NCBI GenBank assembly: GCA_963922495.1
Contig: CAWUIH010000005.1
Coordinates: 1-48,447 of the forward strand
Direction of reading: 5' to 3'
Origin: CAWUIH01 sp963922495
GTDB lineage: Bacteria > Pseudomonadota > Gammaproteobacteria > Coxiellales > Coxiellaceae
Length of the DNA: 48,447 nt
The notes beneath the pieces were generated by a model that saw nothing but the letters and a program-made list of their open reading frames with translations, had not been told where the DNA came from and searched no databases. The first letter of the stretch is position 1. The number at the start of each line of letters is the position of its first letter. The translations under genes were made by a program, and so were the position numbers. This document shows positions 8,714 through 16,666 of this stretch, one piece after another.

Positions 8714-10574
8714 GGTGGTCCTTGTTTGCTGTATTTGGTGGTAAGTTGGAGTGTTTTATGTAATATCGAATTAATTTTCCAGCGATATTATCTGCCATTG
8801 CACTGTGTTCGACGACAACGGCTATTGCTACTTGTGGCCGGCTGACGGGCGCAAAGGCAATGAAAAGATGATTATTACGTAATTTTTTCGGAATATTGGT
8901 GCGAATTGTGTCTTCAGAGCGCTGATGACCGTAAATCTGCGCGGTGCCTGTTTTAGCTGCTACTTTGTAATGTGGATGGGGACCAAAGAAATGTGCGGTA
9001 CCATGCGGATCGTCAACTACACTTTCCATAGCTTCGATCACTTCATCCCAGTTGGTGCTGTTAAAATAAGCATGGTTGTTTTCGATGGGTGCCACTGATT
9101 CTGTATTACCTGTTGCGTCCACCGATTTAAGTAATAAATGGGGTTGATAGCCCTGACCTCTTTCGGCAATCATGGCGACAGCGTGAGCTAATTGCACTGG
9201 TGTGACAAGTAAATATCCTTGACCGATACCGGTTTCAACCGTATCACCGGTGTACCATGGGTGGCCTTGAATACCCATTTTCCAGTCTGGTGTCGGAACG
9301 AGTCCCGATACCTCTTCTGGTAAGTCAATTCCGGTAGCTTGACCGTAGCCAAACTGATGTAAAATATTATCCATACTGCGAATTCCCATATCAACCGCTA
9401 ACTGGTAGAAATAAGCGTCACATGACACCGTAATCGCTTTTTGGAGATTGACCCATCCATGACCATTACGTTTCCAACCGTGATAGATATGATCAGTGCC
9501 TGGAATTTTAAACCAGCCTGGGTCAAATACTTTTGATTCTGGTGTAATAATGCCTTGTTGCAGGCCTTGCAGTGCGATAAAGGGTTTCACTGTGGAGCCT
9601 GGTGCGAATTGACCGCGAATAGCGCGATTATATAGTGGGTGACTGGGAGAAGAGAGCAGTTGATGATATTCTTTTTGGCTGAGACCAGAGGTAAATAAGT
9701 TGGGATCAAAACTCGGATTAGAAACCAATGCTAAGATCTCACCAGTATTCGGTTGCAGCATCACAATCGATCCGCTTTCTTGTCCCATGATTTTTTGGGC
9801 ATAGCTTTGCAGTTTACTGTCTATAGTAAGGTATAAATTTTTTCCAGGCTTTTGTGGTGTTTCATGAACTACACGAATAATATGTCCGGCAGCATTGATT
9901 TCAGCCGCTTGCATTCCGATTGTGCCATGCAGTGGCTTTTCATAATATTTTTCGATGCCCATTTTGCCAATGTCATCGTCTGTGGTGTAATTGTTTTGAT
10001 CCACATGACGTAATTCAGCGAGATTCATTCTCCCAACGTAGCCCAGTACGTGGCTCATAACGCTGCCCAAAGGATAAGAGCGCATTAGGCGTGTTTGAAT
10101 ACTGACGTTGGGAAAGCGATATTGGTTGACGTAAAATTTAGCAACCTCTTGCTCAGATAATTTATACTTGAGTGGTACAGGTTGCAGCAGGTGATATTGG
10201 CGCAGTACGTGATAGAACCTTTTTACCTCATTGTCAGAAATCACAATGATTTTTCGCAATGCTTTAATAGTGTTCTTGATAGTGTGCTTGTTGTTGTTGA
10301 TGATACTCAAGGTGTAAGTAGGGACGTTTTTAGCGATTAAGACTCCGTTACGATCAAATATTAATCCGCGACTTGAGGGTATTGGTACCATATTTAAGAT
10401 GTTTTGCTGGGATAAGGTTGAATAAAATTTATTGTTTTTAACTTGCAAAAATACCAAACGGCCCACTAAAAGAAGCGTAAAAATAGCGATGATAATTGCT
10501 GCCGCGATACAGCGGTTTCTAAAAAGCTGCGTTTCAATAATGGCATTTTTAAACGCAAAAGGTTTTTTATTCAT
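8706..10574 (-). CDS. mrdA: Penicillin-binding protein 2, elongation transpeptidase
   Basis: 622 aa, the expected length. An N-terminal membrane anchor covers about 20-44, then a pedestal/dimerisation domain and a transpeptidase domain. Active-site motifs: S327-T-V-K330, SCD at 384-386 (the SxD form typical of PBP2) and KTGT at 541-544. It cross-links peptidoglycan during side-wall growth with RodA and is the target of mecillinam-type beta-lactams. The gene follows rlmH with a 34-bp gap and overlaps rodA. Confidence 0.97.
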   Translation of the reverse strand: MNKKPFAFKNAIIETQLFRNRCIAAAIIIAIFTLLLVGRLVFLQVKNNKFYSTLSQQNILNMVPIPSSRGLIFDRNGVLIAKNVPTYTLSIINNNKHTIKNTIKALRKIIVISDNEVKRFYHVLRQYHLLQPVPLKYKLSEQEVAKFYVNQYRFPNVSIQTRLMRSYPLGSVMSHVLGYVGRMNLAELRHVDQNNYTTDDDIGKMGIEKYYEKPLHGTIGMQAAEINAAGHIIRVVHETPQKPGKNLYLTIDSKLQSYAQKIMGQESGSIVMLQPNTGEILALVSNPSFDPNLFTSGLSQKEYHQLLSSPSHPLYNRAIRGQFAPGSTVKPFIALQGLQQGIITPESKVFDPGWFKIPGTDHIYHGWKRNGHGWVNLQKAITVSCDAYFYQLAVDMGIRSMDNILHQFGYGQATGIDLPEEVSGLVPTPDWKMGIQGHPWYTGDTVETGIGQGYLLVTPVQLAHAVAMIAERGQGYQPHLLLKSVDATGNTESVAPIENNHAYFNSTNWDEVIEAMESVVDDPHGTAHFFGPHPHYKVAAKTGTAQIYGHQRSEDTIRTNIPKKLRNNHLFIAFAPVSRPQVAIAVVVEHSAMADNIAGKLIRYYIKHSNLPPNTANKDHHD

Positions 10575-10608
10575 CCTGACTGTGTCTACTGTTGTCCCGT
10601 TTTTGTTA

Positions 10609-11076
10609 TCACCGATGGTAGGGGTGTTGAGATAGTATACTCCAAGCGCGATAAATTTGCTCGACCACCACGACTCTGGCTAAAGGGTGTGGCAAAGTCA
10701 ATTTACTGAGCGACCATAACCAGTCTACTTGTGTGAAATAGCTGGAAGCAATACCTTCAGGGCCGCCAATCAAAAAACTTAATGGCTGTCCGTCTTGATT
10801 AAAGTGTCGCAATTTTTCTGCGAGTTGCTCTGTGCTGACTTGTGAGCCACTGCGATCACAAATGATAATGCGACTGTGTTTAGGAACAGCACGAACCAGT
10901 TGCTCACTTTCTCGATTGATGATGTTTTGCATGTTAGTAGATTTTTTGCGTTTAACAGCAGGTATTTCAGTGAGAGTCACTCCGTATTCTGGAGGTATGC
11001 GCTTGATATAGTCAGCGACTGCTTGATTAGCCCAGCCGGAAAGTTTATGGCCAATACTAATAATACTAATTTTCAT
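10609..11076 (-). CDS. rlmH: 23S rRNA (pseudouridine1915-N3)-methyltransferase RlmH
   Basis: 155 aa from the ATG at 11076, exactly the E. coli length. A longer reading frame adds 14 residues upstream without similarity, so the internal start MKISIISIG is chosen. SPOUT-fold methyltransferase acting on helix 69 of assembled 70S ribosomes. The SAM-binding knot motif FLIGGPEG is at 101-108 and the protein ends in the typical HPYHR. The start overlaps the rsfS stop by 11 bp (rsfS ends CAT GAA AAT TAG, rlmH begins ATG AAA ATT AGT), so translation is coupled. Confidence 0.97.
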   Translation of the reverse strand: MKISIISIGHKLSGWANQAVADYIKRIPPEYGVTLTEIPAVKRKKSTNMQNIINRESEQLVRAVPKHSRIIICDRSGSQVSTEQLAEKLRHFNQDGQPLSFLIGGPEGIASSYFTQVDWLWSLSKLTLPHPLARVVVVEQIYRAWSILSQHPYHR

Positions 11077-11416
11077 GTGAAGGTGTTTCGGAGTTAGCGT
11101 TAGCCCATAGTTTTTCAAGGCTATAAAACTCGCGCACTTCAGGGATCATGATATGAATAATCACGTCACCCAGGTCCACTAAGATCCACTCACCTTTTTC
11201 CTCGCCTTCCGCCCCAAAGGGGCGAATACCTATTTGTTTTGATTTCCGCATTACTTTGTCTGCAAGCGTGCGCGCATGTTGGGTAGAAGTTGCTGTGCAT
11301 ATAATCATATAATCAGTGATATCAGTCAGTTGCATAACATCTAATTGTTTGATTTGTATCCCTTTATGATCCTCAAGGACCTCCTTGAAAGCATGGGCTA
11401 ATTTGTCGGTATTCAT
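11066..11416 (-). CDS. rsfS: Ribosomal silencing factor RsfS
   Basis: 116 aa, the normal length for the RsfS/YbeB/DUF143 family. It binds uL14 on the 50S subunit and blocks subunit joining in stationary phase or starvation. Conserved stretches include ITDYMIICTATS (about 32-43), the central GEWILVDLGDVIIHI and the terminal REFYSLEKLW. It is the first gene of the rsfS-rlmH-mrdA-rodA-mltB operon. The upstream gap of about 155 bp to the divergent PAP2-like gene carries the promoters. Confidence 0.96.
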   Translation of the reverse strand: MNTDKLAHAFKEVLEDHKGIQIKQLDVMQLTDITDYMIICTATSTQHARTLADKVMRKSKQIGIRPFGAEGEEKGEWILVDLGDVIIHIMIPEVREFYSLEKLWANANSETPSHEN

Positions 11417-11504
11417 GGTAGTGAGGTTATCCGATAGTTTAAAAACCTCAACTATACACGACTTTTAGAGCGCTATCATTCAACACTGCAATGAATTGAT
11501 ACGG

Positions 11505-11534
11505 TTGAGCAAATATAACTGTTCTAATTATGAT
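11505..11534 (+). promoter_or_regulatory. Candidate sigma70 promoter of the sphingomyelin-synthase-like gene
   Basis: TTGAGC at 11505-11510 and TATGAT at 11529-11534, with an 18-bp spacer, lie 38 bases before the ATG at 11573. The ribosome-binding site is a GAGAG run just before the start. Confidence 0.4.
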
Positions 11535-11572
11535 ATATTATCGGCTCATAACTGAGTGCGCGCGAGAGAGCT

Positions 11573-12217
11573 ATGCAAATCATCAAATCATTGAGCTGGA
11601 AGGAAATTTTAACCAGTCGATATAAATATTTGCTCATATTTACGATCGTTTTGTTGGTAATATTGCGACAGATCAATCTAAATCTATTAATTTCTTATCA
11701 ACATCGTTCACTTTCCATTTATCTATACGACCCAGTGTTACATCTTATCCGTCCGGTGGACGTCGGATTTTGGTTGTTTTTGTCTTCCTATACTGCTTTT
11801 GGTGTGGCGATTATTTATTTTATTCGAAAACCACGCCAATTTACTATTCTACTGCAAGCGTTAATGCTAATGTGGATGATGCGCTGGTTAACTATATATT
11901 TGTTGCCTTTAGCAGTACCACCGATGAAAATTCCACTGCATGATCCCATTGCCTATTTCAATCACGTCATATCGCGTGATTTGTTCTTCTCAGGTCATAC
12001 AGCTTCCTTAGTTATTATGCTATGTGTTTCTCGTCAACGTTGGTTGAGATTATTTTTTATATTTTTTCTAGCATTGACGGTCACTTTGTTGCTTTTGGGG
12101 CATCAACATTACTTTTTGGATATTGTCGCTGCACCTTTTTTCGCTTACGGTTGTTATCGCTTAGCATTAACATTCAATGATTGGATTACCCCACTTTTGA
12201 CACGTAATCTCAGTTGA
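11573..12217 (+). CDS. Sphingomyelin-synthase-like PAP2_C membrane protein
   Basis: 214 aa with about six membrane helices. Features point to the sphingomyelin synthase/PAP2_C branch of the PAP2 superfamily: a middle RWLTIYLLPLAVP (104-116), like the RxxTxxxTxLP segment of sphingomyelin synthases; DLFFSGHT at 136-143 with His142; and HYFLD at 179-183, giving His179 and Asp183 with the HxxxD spacing of the catalytic triad. The Arg of the ordinary phosphatase motif SRxxxxxHxxxD is absent. These enzymes move a phosphocholine or phosphoethanolamine head group from a glycerophospholipid to ceramide. Three ceramide-type genes lie just beyond kdsB, which supports this role. A plain lipid phosphatase is the alternative. 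Confidence 0.7.
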   Translation: MQIIKSLSWKEILTSRYKYLLIFTIVLLVILRQINLNLLISYQHRSLSIYLYDPVLHLIRPVDVGFWLFLSSYTAFGVAIIYFIRKPRQFTILLQALMLMWMMRWLTIYLLPLAVPPMKIPLHDPIAYFNHVISRDLFFSGHTASLVIMLCVSRQRWLRLFFIFFLALTVTLLLLGHQHYFLDIVAAPFFAYGCYRLALTFNDWITPLLTRNLS

Positions 12218-12310
12218 TGAATAATGGTTGCTTTATTTTGATAGTAAAATGGCTATAAATATCATGTTTCATTTAAGCACAGAAATTGCAACTCAGGCTA
12301 AGTTGATGAC

Positions 12311-12325
12311 AGGAGGGTTGTATTG
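12311..12325 (+). promoter_or_regulatory. Strong Shine-Dalgarno setting the TTG start of kdsB
   Basis: AGGAGG at 12311-12316 lies six bases before a TTG at 12323, which begins MKTLCVIPAR, the conserved N-terminus of KdsB. No in-frame ATG lies nearby, so TTG is the start. Confidence 0.85.
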
Positions 12326-13063
12326 AAAACTTTATGTGTCATACCAGCTCGCCTCAATTCACAGCGTTTACCTCGTAAAATGTTGGCGCTTATTGACGGT
12401 CAACCCATGATCCAGCACACTTATCTGCGTGCTAAAAAATGCGATGATATCGATGAGATTGTGATAGCGACAGACGATGAGGAAATTGCCAATGTTTGTC
12501 GTGAGGTGGGTGCTAAGGTTTTAATGACGCCAGAAGCTATTCAAACTGGCTCAGACCGTGTGGCGCTAGTGGCTCGTGAATTTTCTGACATGGATGTAGT
12601 CATTAATTTGCAAGGGGATGAACCTTTTATTCGTCATCAAATGTTGTCGCAATTACTGATGGCTTTTAAAGGCAGCGAAAAACCGCTAATGGCGACTTTG
12701 GCTTTTGAATTAGGTTTTCCCGATGAATATCAAAACCCAAATTTTGTGAAAGTGCTTCTCGATCAAAAAGGCTATGCAATTTATTTTTCTCGTGCGCCGA
12801 TTCCATTTTTTAGAACGGAGGCTAGTAACGCACCTGTATTACATCATATGGGTTTGTATGCCTATGACCGTGATTTTTTATTGCGGTTCACGCAAATGCA
12901 ACAGACGCCACTTGAAAAAATTGAATCCTTGGAGCAGTTACGTGCGCTTGAGAATGGCTATAAAATTCGTGTCATCAAAACCGAATATCGAACTTTGGAA
13001 GTCAATAATGCTGAAGAATTAGCTTTGGCACGCGATTTTATCAAATCGGAATCTGCAAGCTAA
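12323..13063 (+). CDS. kdsB: 3-deoxy-manno-octulosonate cytidylyltransferase (CMP-Kdo synthetase)
   Basis: 246 aa, normal length. It activates Kdo with CTP to CMP-Kdo, the donor for the inner core of LPS, so the organism makes Kdo-containing LPS. Conserved parts: the nucleotide-binding loop IPARLNSQRLPRKML (residues 6-20), TDDEEIANV, LQGDEPF, and YFSRAPIPF in the second half. Translation begins at TTG behind a perfect AGGAGG. It stands after the sphingomyelin-synthase-like gene on the same strand and is followed by a MITE-like repeat that separates it from the convergent bCerS-like gene. Confidence 0.97.
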   Translation: MKTLCVIPARLNSQRLPRKMLALIDGQPMIQHTYLRAKKCDDIDEIVIATDDEEIANVCREVGAKVLMTPEAIQTGSDRVALVAREFSDMDVVINLQGDEPFIRHQMLSQLLMAFKGSEKPLMATLAFELGFPDEYQNPNFVKVLLDQKGYAIYFSRAPIPFFRTEASNAPVLHHMGLYAYDRDFLLRFTQMQQTPLEKIESLEQLRALENGYKIRVIKTEYRTLEVNNAEELALARDFIKSESAS

Positions 13064-13097
13064 ATATTGTGGCTCGATCTGTGCAGTGAGAGGATTA

Positions 13098-13262
13098 TCC
13101 TAGAAAAAGCAGTTGGACCACGATTTCTGGCATAGTCTCTTGATTCATCTCGCCATATAAAAATTTTTCTCATCACCAATAAGGTGACGTCGACAATTTT
13201 TATTACGCGATCTCAATCAACTTGTTACACTATTTAATTGTGCTCAACCACTTTTTTTAGGA
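13098..13262. repeat. MITE-like intergenic repeat, copy A (165 bp)
   Basis: Ends are imperfect inverted repeats of 18 bp (TCCTAGAAAAAGCAGTTG left; the right end reads TCCTAAAAAAAGTGGTTG on the other strand), extending with mismatches to about 28 bp. A perfect ATTAT flanks both outer ends if the element is bounded at CCTAG/TTAGG, which looks like a target-site duplication. It lies between convergent kdsB and the bCerS-like gene and abuts the latter's stop codon. It shares its core (TTATTACGCGATCT) with the copy at 32526 and, inverted, with the copy at 41142. Confidence 0.85.
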
Positions 13263-14393
13263 TTATAGTTCCAGATCGTAAATGCGATAAGTTTTGTAGT
13301 GTTTTGCCCCAGCAGTTTCAATCGAGTTATTCATCATATGGTTGTCTTCCAGTATCCAGGAAGCTTCGGCATATTGCGCGCCTTTATTGCGTAAAATTTC
13401 TTCCGTTTTATGTAACAAAATAGCTCCTAACCCCGCTGATTGATGCTGTTTTTTTACACCTAGCGTAATAATGCGATAGGTATTAATTGACGGTTTAATT
13501 TTAGTGTGCCATAACAATTTAAAAATCCCAAATGGCAGCAATTTTCCGTTGCGAATTTTTTTTGTGACCTCGTTGAGGTTTGGAACGGTAAGGCTAAAAC
13601 CGACTGGCTCACCATCTACTTCCACCATAATACATAGCTCTGGGTCAATAATCGCTTTTAATTCTTTGGACATGTGCTTAAATTCAGCGGCACTCATTGG
13701 TACAAAACCCCAATTTTTTTCCCATGCGTCATTATATATTTGAAATAGTTTTTCAGTTTCTTGTTTAAATTGTTTGAGGTTCAAACTCCGAAAAGAATAT
13801 CGTTGTTTCTCAATTTTTTTATTAGCAATTCGGGTGCGTCTTTCATCCAGTGTGTAGGTTTTGGTGTAACAAAGCCAGGCGTAAAGATCTTTCGCTTTTT
13901 TAAACCCATATTGCTCACAATGTTTCATATAATAACTGGGATTGGCTGTCATCATGAAATAAGGCTCTGTATCAAATGCAGAAATTTGTAACCCACATTC
14001 GTGGTTTGTTGAGGGATTCATTGGTCCACGCAATATGTTCATGCCATGAGATTTCCCCCATTTTTTGACGGTGTCAAATAGTAAAGTGCTGACTTCACTA
14101 TTATCAGTGACTTCAAAAAATCCCCAAAAAATAACTTTCTCATTTTGAAATTTATTATAATGTTCATCAATAATACCAGCAATCCGACCCACACAATGGT
14201 TATCTTGATAGGCCAACCACATCTTTATTTGGCTATGCTGATAAAAAGGATTTTTCTTTGTATCAAGATAGTCTTTGACAGTAATTTTTAACGGGGGTAC
14301 CCAATTGGGATTATTTTTATAGAGTTGCCATGGTAGATCGATAAACTTACGAAGCTCTGATGGACTCTTTACGTTTTTGAGTAATATCTTCAT
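13263..14393 (-). CDS. GNAT-fold acyltransferase, probable bacterial ceramide synthase (bCerS-like)
   Basis: 376 aa from the ATG at 14393; a TTG 30 bases earlier gives an extension of no evident value. It belongs to the YghO-like double-GNAT family: hallmark RGPMNPSTNHECG at 122-134 and a C-terminal acetyltransferase core with LGVKKQHQSAGLGAIL (311-326), the acyl-CoA pyrophosphate loop. In Caulobacter, an enzyme annotated in this family N-acylates 3-ketosphinganine. Here the gene overlaps the Spt-like gene by 47 bp and closes the cerR-spt-bCerS order, so ceramide N-acylation is the best inference. From sequence alone it is only a GNAT-family acyltransferase. Confidence 0.78.
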   Translation of the reverse strand: MKILLKNVKSPSELRKFIDLPWQLYKNNPNWVPPLKITVKDYLDTKKNPFYQHSQIKMWLAYQDNHCVGRIAGIIDEHYNKFQNEKVIFWGFFEVTDNSEVSTLLFDTVKKWGKSHGMNILRGPMNPSTNHECGLQISAFDTEPYFMMTANPSYYMKHCEQYGFKKAKDLYAWLCYTKTYTLDERRTRIANKKIEKQRYSFRSLNLKQFKQETEKLFQIYNDAWEKNWGFVPMSAAEFKHMSKELKAIIDPELCIMVEVDGEPVGFSLTVPNLNEVTKKIRNGKLLPFGIFKLLWHTKIKPSINTYRIITLGVKKQHQSAGLGAILLHKTEEILRNKGAQYAEASWILEDNHMMNNSIETAGAKHYKTYRIYDLEL

Positions 14394-15594
14394 ACTGACA
14401 CTCGAGTTGGTTCCAAATTTCAATAATTGTATCGGCTGTCAATGCCAGTTGTTGTTTACTGTGCATTGAATTAATAAAAAGTCGTAGTCGTGCTTTGTTT
14501 TTTGGCACGCTTGGAAATACTAGTGGAAAAATTAAGATTTTTCTTTTTAGTAATTCTTCACAAAATGCAACTGTTTTTTGAAAATCTCGTGTCATGACAG
14601 GTATGATTGGCGTGTTGTAATTATCACCAATATCAACGCCACCTTGTTGTAGTCGAGATCGAATAAAGTTGCAATTTTCGTGTAACCGAGCAACGCGCAG
14701 TGGCTCACGTTCCAAAATATTAAGCGCTGCCAAGGCCGCCGCTGCATTGGCGGGTGAAATCCCGGCAGAATAGACAAAACCATCGGCATTAAATTTTAAA
14801 AAATCTACTAACTTCTGAGAGCCAGCGATATAGCCACCACAACTGGCTAATGCTTTACTTAGAGTTCCCATCCAGATATCAACTTCTTTGGGATCAAAAT
14901 TGAAATGCTCTCGTACACCGAAGCCATTTTTACCTAAAACCCCGAAAGAGTGTGCTTCATCCACCATTAAAATTGCATTGTAACGCTTTTTAATTTTAAT
15001 AAATTGGGGAATATCCGGTATGTCTCCATCCATGCTAAATAAACCTTCGGTGGAAATTAGGATACGTTTGTGTTCTTGGGAATATTTTTCTAATACTCGT
15101 TCAAGGTCGTCGGTATCATTATGTGCAAATGAGACACATTTAGCCCCAGAATACCGCGCTCCTAAAAAACCACTGTTATGAATAAATGCGTCGTGCACAA
15201 TCAGATCCCGTTTGCCAAATAATGTCGCTATTGCACTGACATTGGTGGCGTGCCCGCCGGTAAACACAATACTGTCTTCGACTTGAATTAATTCAGCAAT
15301 CTTTTTTTCTAATTGTTGATGCAATAGTTTTTCACCAGAGACGATACGACTGGCTGAAACGGAAGTGCCATAAGTGTTAACCGCGTCAATCACGGCTTGA
15401 TTGACGCGAGGATCTCCAGACGTATTGATGTAGTTGTATCCGGAAAAATTAATATATTCGCCATCAGGCAATGTCAAAGTTGCGTTTGAAACGTCAGTGC
15501 TTGGTTGAAAATACAAGGAAGCAAGATGGGCATTTTGTTTTTTTCGAGTGATGAACTTATTGTAAAGTGGAAAATTTTCAAATATATCAGTCAT
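14347..15594 (-). CDS. spt: Alpha-oxoamine synthase, probable serine palmitoyltransferase
   Basis: 415 aa PLP enzyme of fold type I. Visible motifs: NTYGTSVSASRIVSG (73-87), DEAHSFGVLG (212-221) and the PLP lysine Lys247 in GTLSKALASCGGY. The family condenses an amino acid with an acyl thioester: KBL (glycine), BioF (alanine), HemA (glycine) or Spt (serine). The Spt assignment rests on context: an SDR like ceramide reductase just upstream (8-bp overlap) and a bCerS-like acyltransferase just downstream (47-bp overlap), with no biotin or threonine genes nearby. Spt makes 3-ketosphinganine from serine and a palmitoyl thioester. No membrane anchor is seen, as in soluble bacterial Spt. No dedicated acyl carrier protein is visible in the window. 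Confidence 0.8.
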   Translation of the reverse strand: MTDIFENFPLYNKFITRKKQNAHLASLYFQPSTDVSNATLTLPDGEYINFSGYNYINTSGDPRVNQAVIDAVNTYGTSVSASRIVSGEKLLHQQLEKKIAELIQVEDSIVFTGGHATNVSAIATLFGKRDLIVHDAFIHNSGFLGARYSGAKCVSFAHNDTDDLERVLEKYSQEHKRILISTEGLFSMDGDIPDIPQFIKIKKRYNAILMVDEAHSFGVLGKNGFGVREHFNFDPKEVDIWMGTLSKALASCGGYIAGSQKLVDFLKFNADGFVYSAGISPANAAAALAALNILEREPLRVARLHENCNFIRSRLQQGGVDIGDNYNTPIIPVMTRDFQKTVAFCEELLKRKILIFPLVFPSVPKNKARLRLFINSMHSKQQLALTADTIIEIWNQLECQYEDITQKRKESIRAS

Positions 15595-16585
15595 GTTTTT
15601 TTACCCAACCTTGTTGTTGATACCATAATACTGTTTCCTTGATGCCATTATCCCAATGAATTTCCGGTTTCCATTGTAATTGTTTTTTCGCTTGTGAGTT
15701 ATTGCAAGTCCAATCCTTTTGTTTCATTTCATTGAGTTTATCTGAATTAAGCATGGCGGTTTTGTTAAAAAGAGTATTTAACTTATCAGACAGAAAGGCA
15801 ATGCCTCGCAATTGCCACCATGAAATAGGTAGTCGGTAAATTTTTTTTACTGCCAGTAATTCTGCCAAACGCAATTTTATTTCAGCGATTGTATGGGTTT
15901 GATTGTTGCTGATAAAGTAAATATTACCACTATTTTTGTCGTGTTCTATGGCGTGTAATACTGCGTTGGCGGCATCTTTAACATGTATGACACTGAAACG
16001 ATGATCATCGGCAAATATTGTCGGCCAAATACGTTTTTCAATTAGTTTGATGATGTTTAAAAACTCTTTATCGCGTGGCCCGTAAATAATTGGTGGTCGA
16101 ATAATAGTGATTGGTATATGATCTTGGAACGACAGCGCGATTTGTTCGCCGGCTAATTTACTTTTGCCGTAGTTGCTAACAGGGTTGGCTTGGTCAGTGC
16201 TAATGTATTCGTTTTCGCCGAGATTGGGGCCAGCAGCGGCAAGGCTTGAAATCAGTATAAAACGTTTCAGGGAATTTTTAGCGGTGACGATGGCATCTAA
16301 CAGGTTTTGGGTGCCAGTCGCGTTGACTGCGAAGAAGTCTTGCTTGTTCCTAGCCTTGACGCGTCCAGCGCAGTGAACGACGTAGTCCACGTCTTTGACG
16401 ATATCGGCTAGGCTGTCACGGTCACAGATATCGCCGCGAACTAAAGAGACATTGTTCAGACCTTCGAGTTGTGGCAGCCGGCGCCGGCGTATCAAGGCTG
16501 AAACTGTGTAATGCGCTTCTGATAATGATTCTGCAATATGGCTACCGAGAAACCCATTCGCTCCTGTTAGTAATACTTTGTGCAT
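15587..16585 (-). CDS. NAD(P)-dependent SDR epimerase/dehydratase family, probable ceramide reductase (CerR-like)
   Basis: 332 aa from the ATG at 16585; a TTG one codon upstream is the other possible start. Extended SDR fold: Rossmann motif TGANGFLGSH (7-16), the NAD-binding HCAGR (71-75) and the catalytic Tyr139-x3-Lys143 (YGKSK). Such proteins are annotated NAD-dependent epimerase/dehydratase; in Caulobacter one of them reduces the 3-keto group of oxidised ceramide. It is the first gene of the three-gene cluster, with an extended -10 promoter about 40 bp upstream and an 8-bp overlap with the Spt-like gene. A nucleotide-sugar or sterol-type dehydratase is the alternative if the cluster is not for sphingolipids. 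Confidence 0.75.
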   Translation of the reverse strand: MHKVLLTGANGFLGSHIAESLSEAHYTVSALIRRRRLPQLEGLNNVSLVRGDICDRDSLADIVKDVDYVVHCAGRVKARNKQDFFAVNATGTQNLLDAIVTAKNSLKRFILISSLAAAGPNLGENEYISTDQANPVSNYGKSKLAGEQIALSFQDHIPITIIRPPIIYGPRDKEFLNIIKLIEKRIWPTIFADDHRFSVIHVKDAANAVLHAIEHDKNSGNIYFISNNQTHTIAEIKLRLAELLAVKKIYRLPISWWQLRGIAFLSDKLNTLFNKTAMLNSDKLNEMKQKDWTCNNSQAKKQLQWKPEIHWDNGIKETVLWYQQQGWVKKHD

Positions 16586-16620
16586 CAATAACCTAGAAAA
16601 ATCTGATTTACAACGACGGC

Positions 16621-16629
16621 ATCATACCA
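16621..16629 (-). promoter_or_regulatory. Extended -10 promoter before the ceramide-type cluster
   Basis: Minus-strand TGGTATGAT (TGnTATAAT type) lies 36 bases before the CerR-like ATG, in the 81-bp gap after the arginase-family gene. This would allow transcription of the three ceramide-type genes independently of elyC and the hydrolase. No good -35 is seen, which fits an extended -10 promoter. Confidence 0.4.
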
Positions 16630-16666
16630 TTTACGCATAGTTCAATCTAGCGCAGAATATAATCAA

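Noticed and set aside
11077..11118. Longer start for RlmH adding 14 residues
   Set aside because: The internal ATG gives exactly the 155-aa family length and overlaps the rsfS stop in the usual way.
14347..15594. Annotation as BioF or 2-amino-3-ketobutyrate CoA ligase
   Set aside because: Motifs alone allow it, but both overlapping neighbours match ceramide enzymes, and no biotin or threonine-degradation genes are near.
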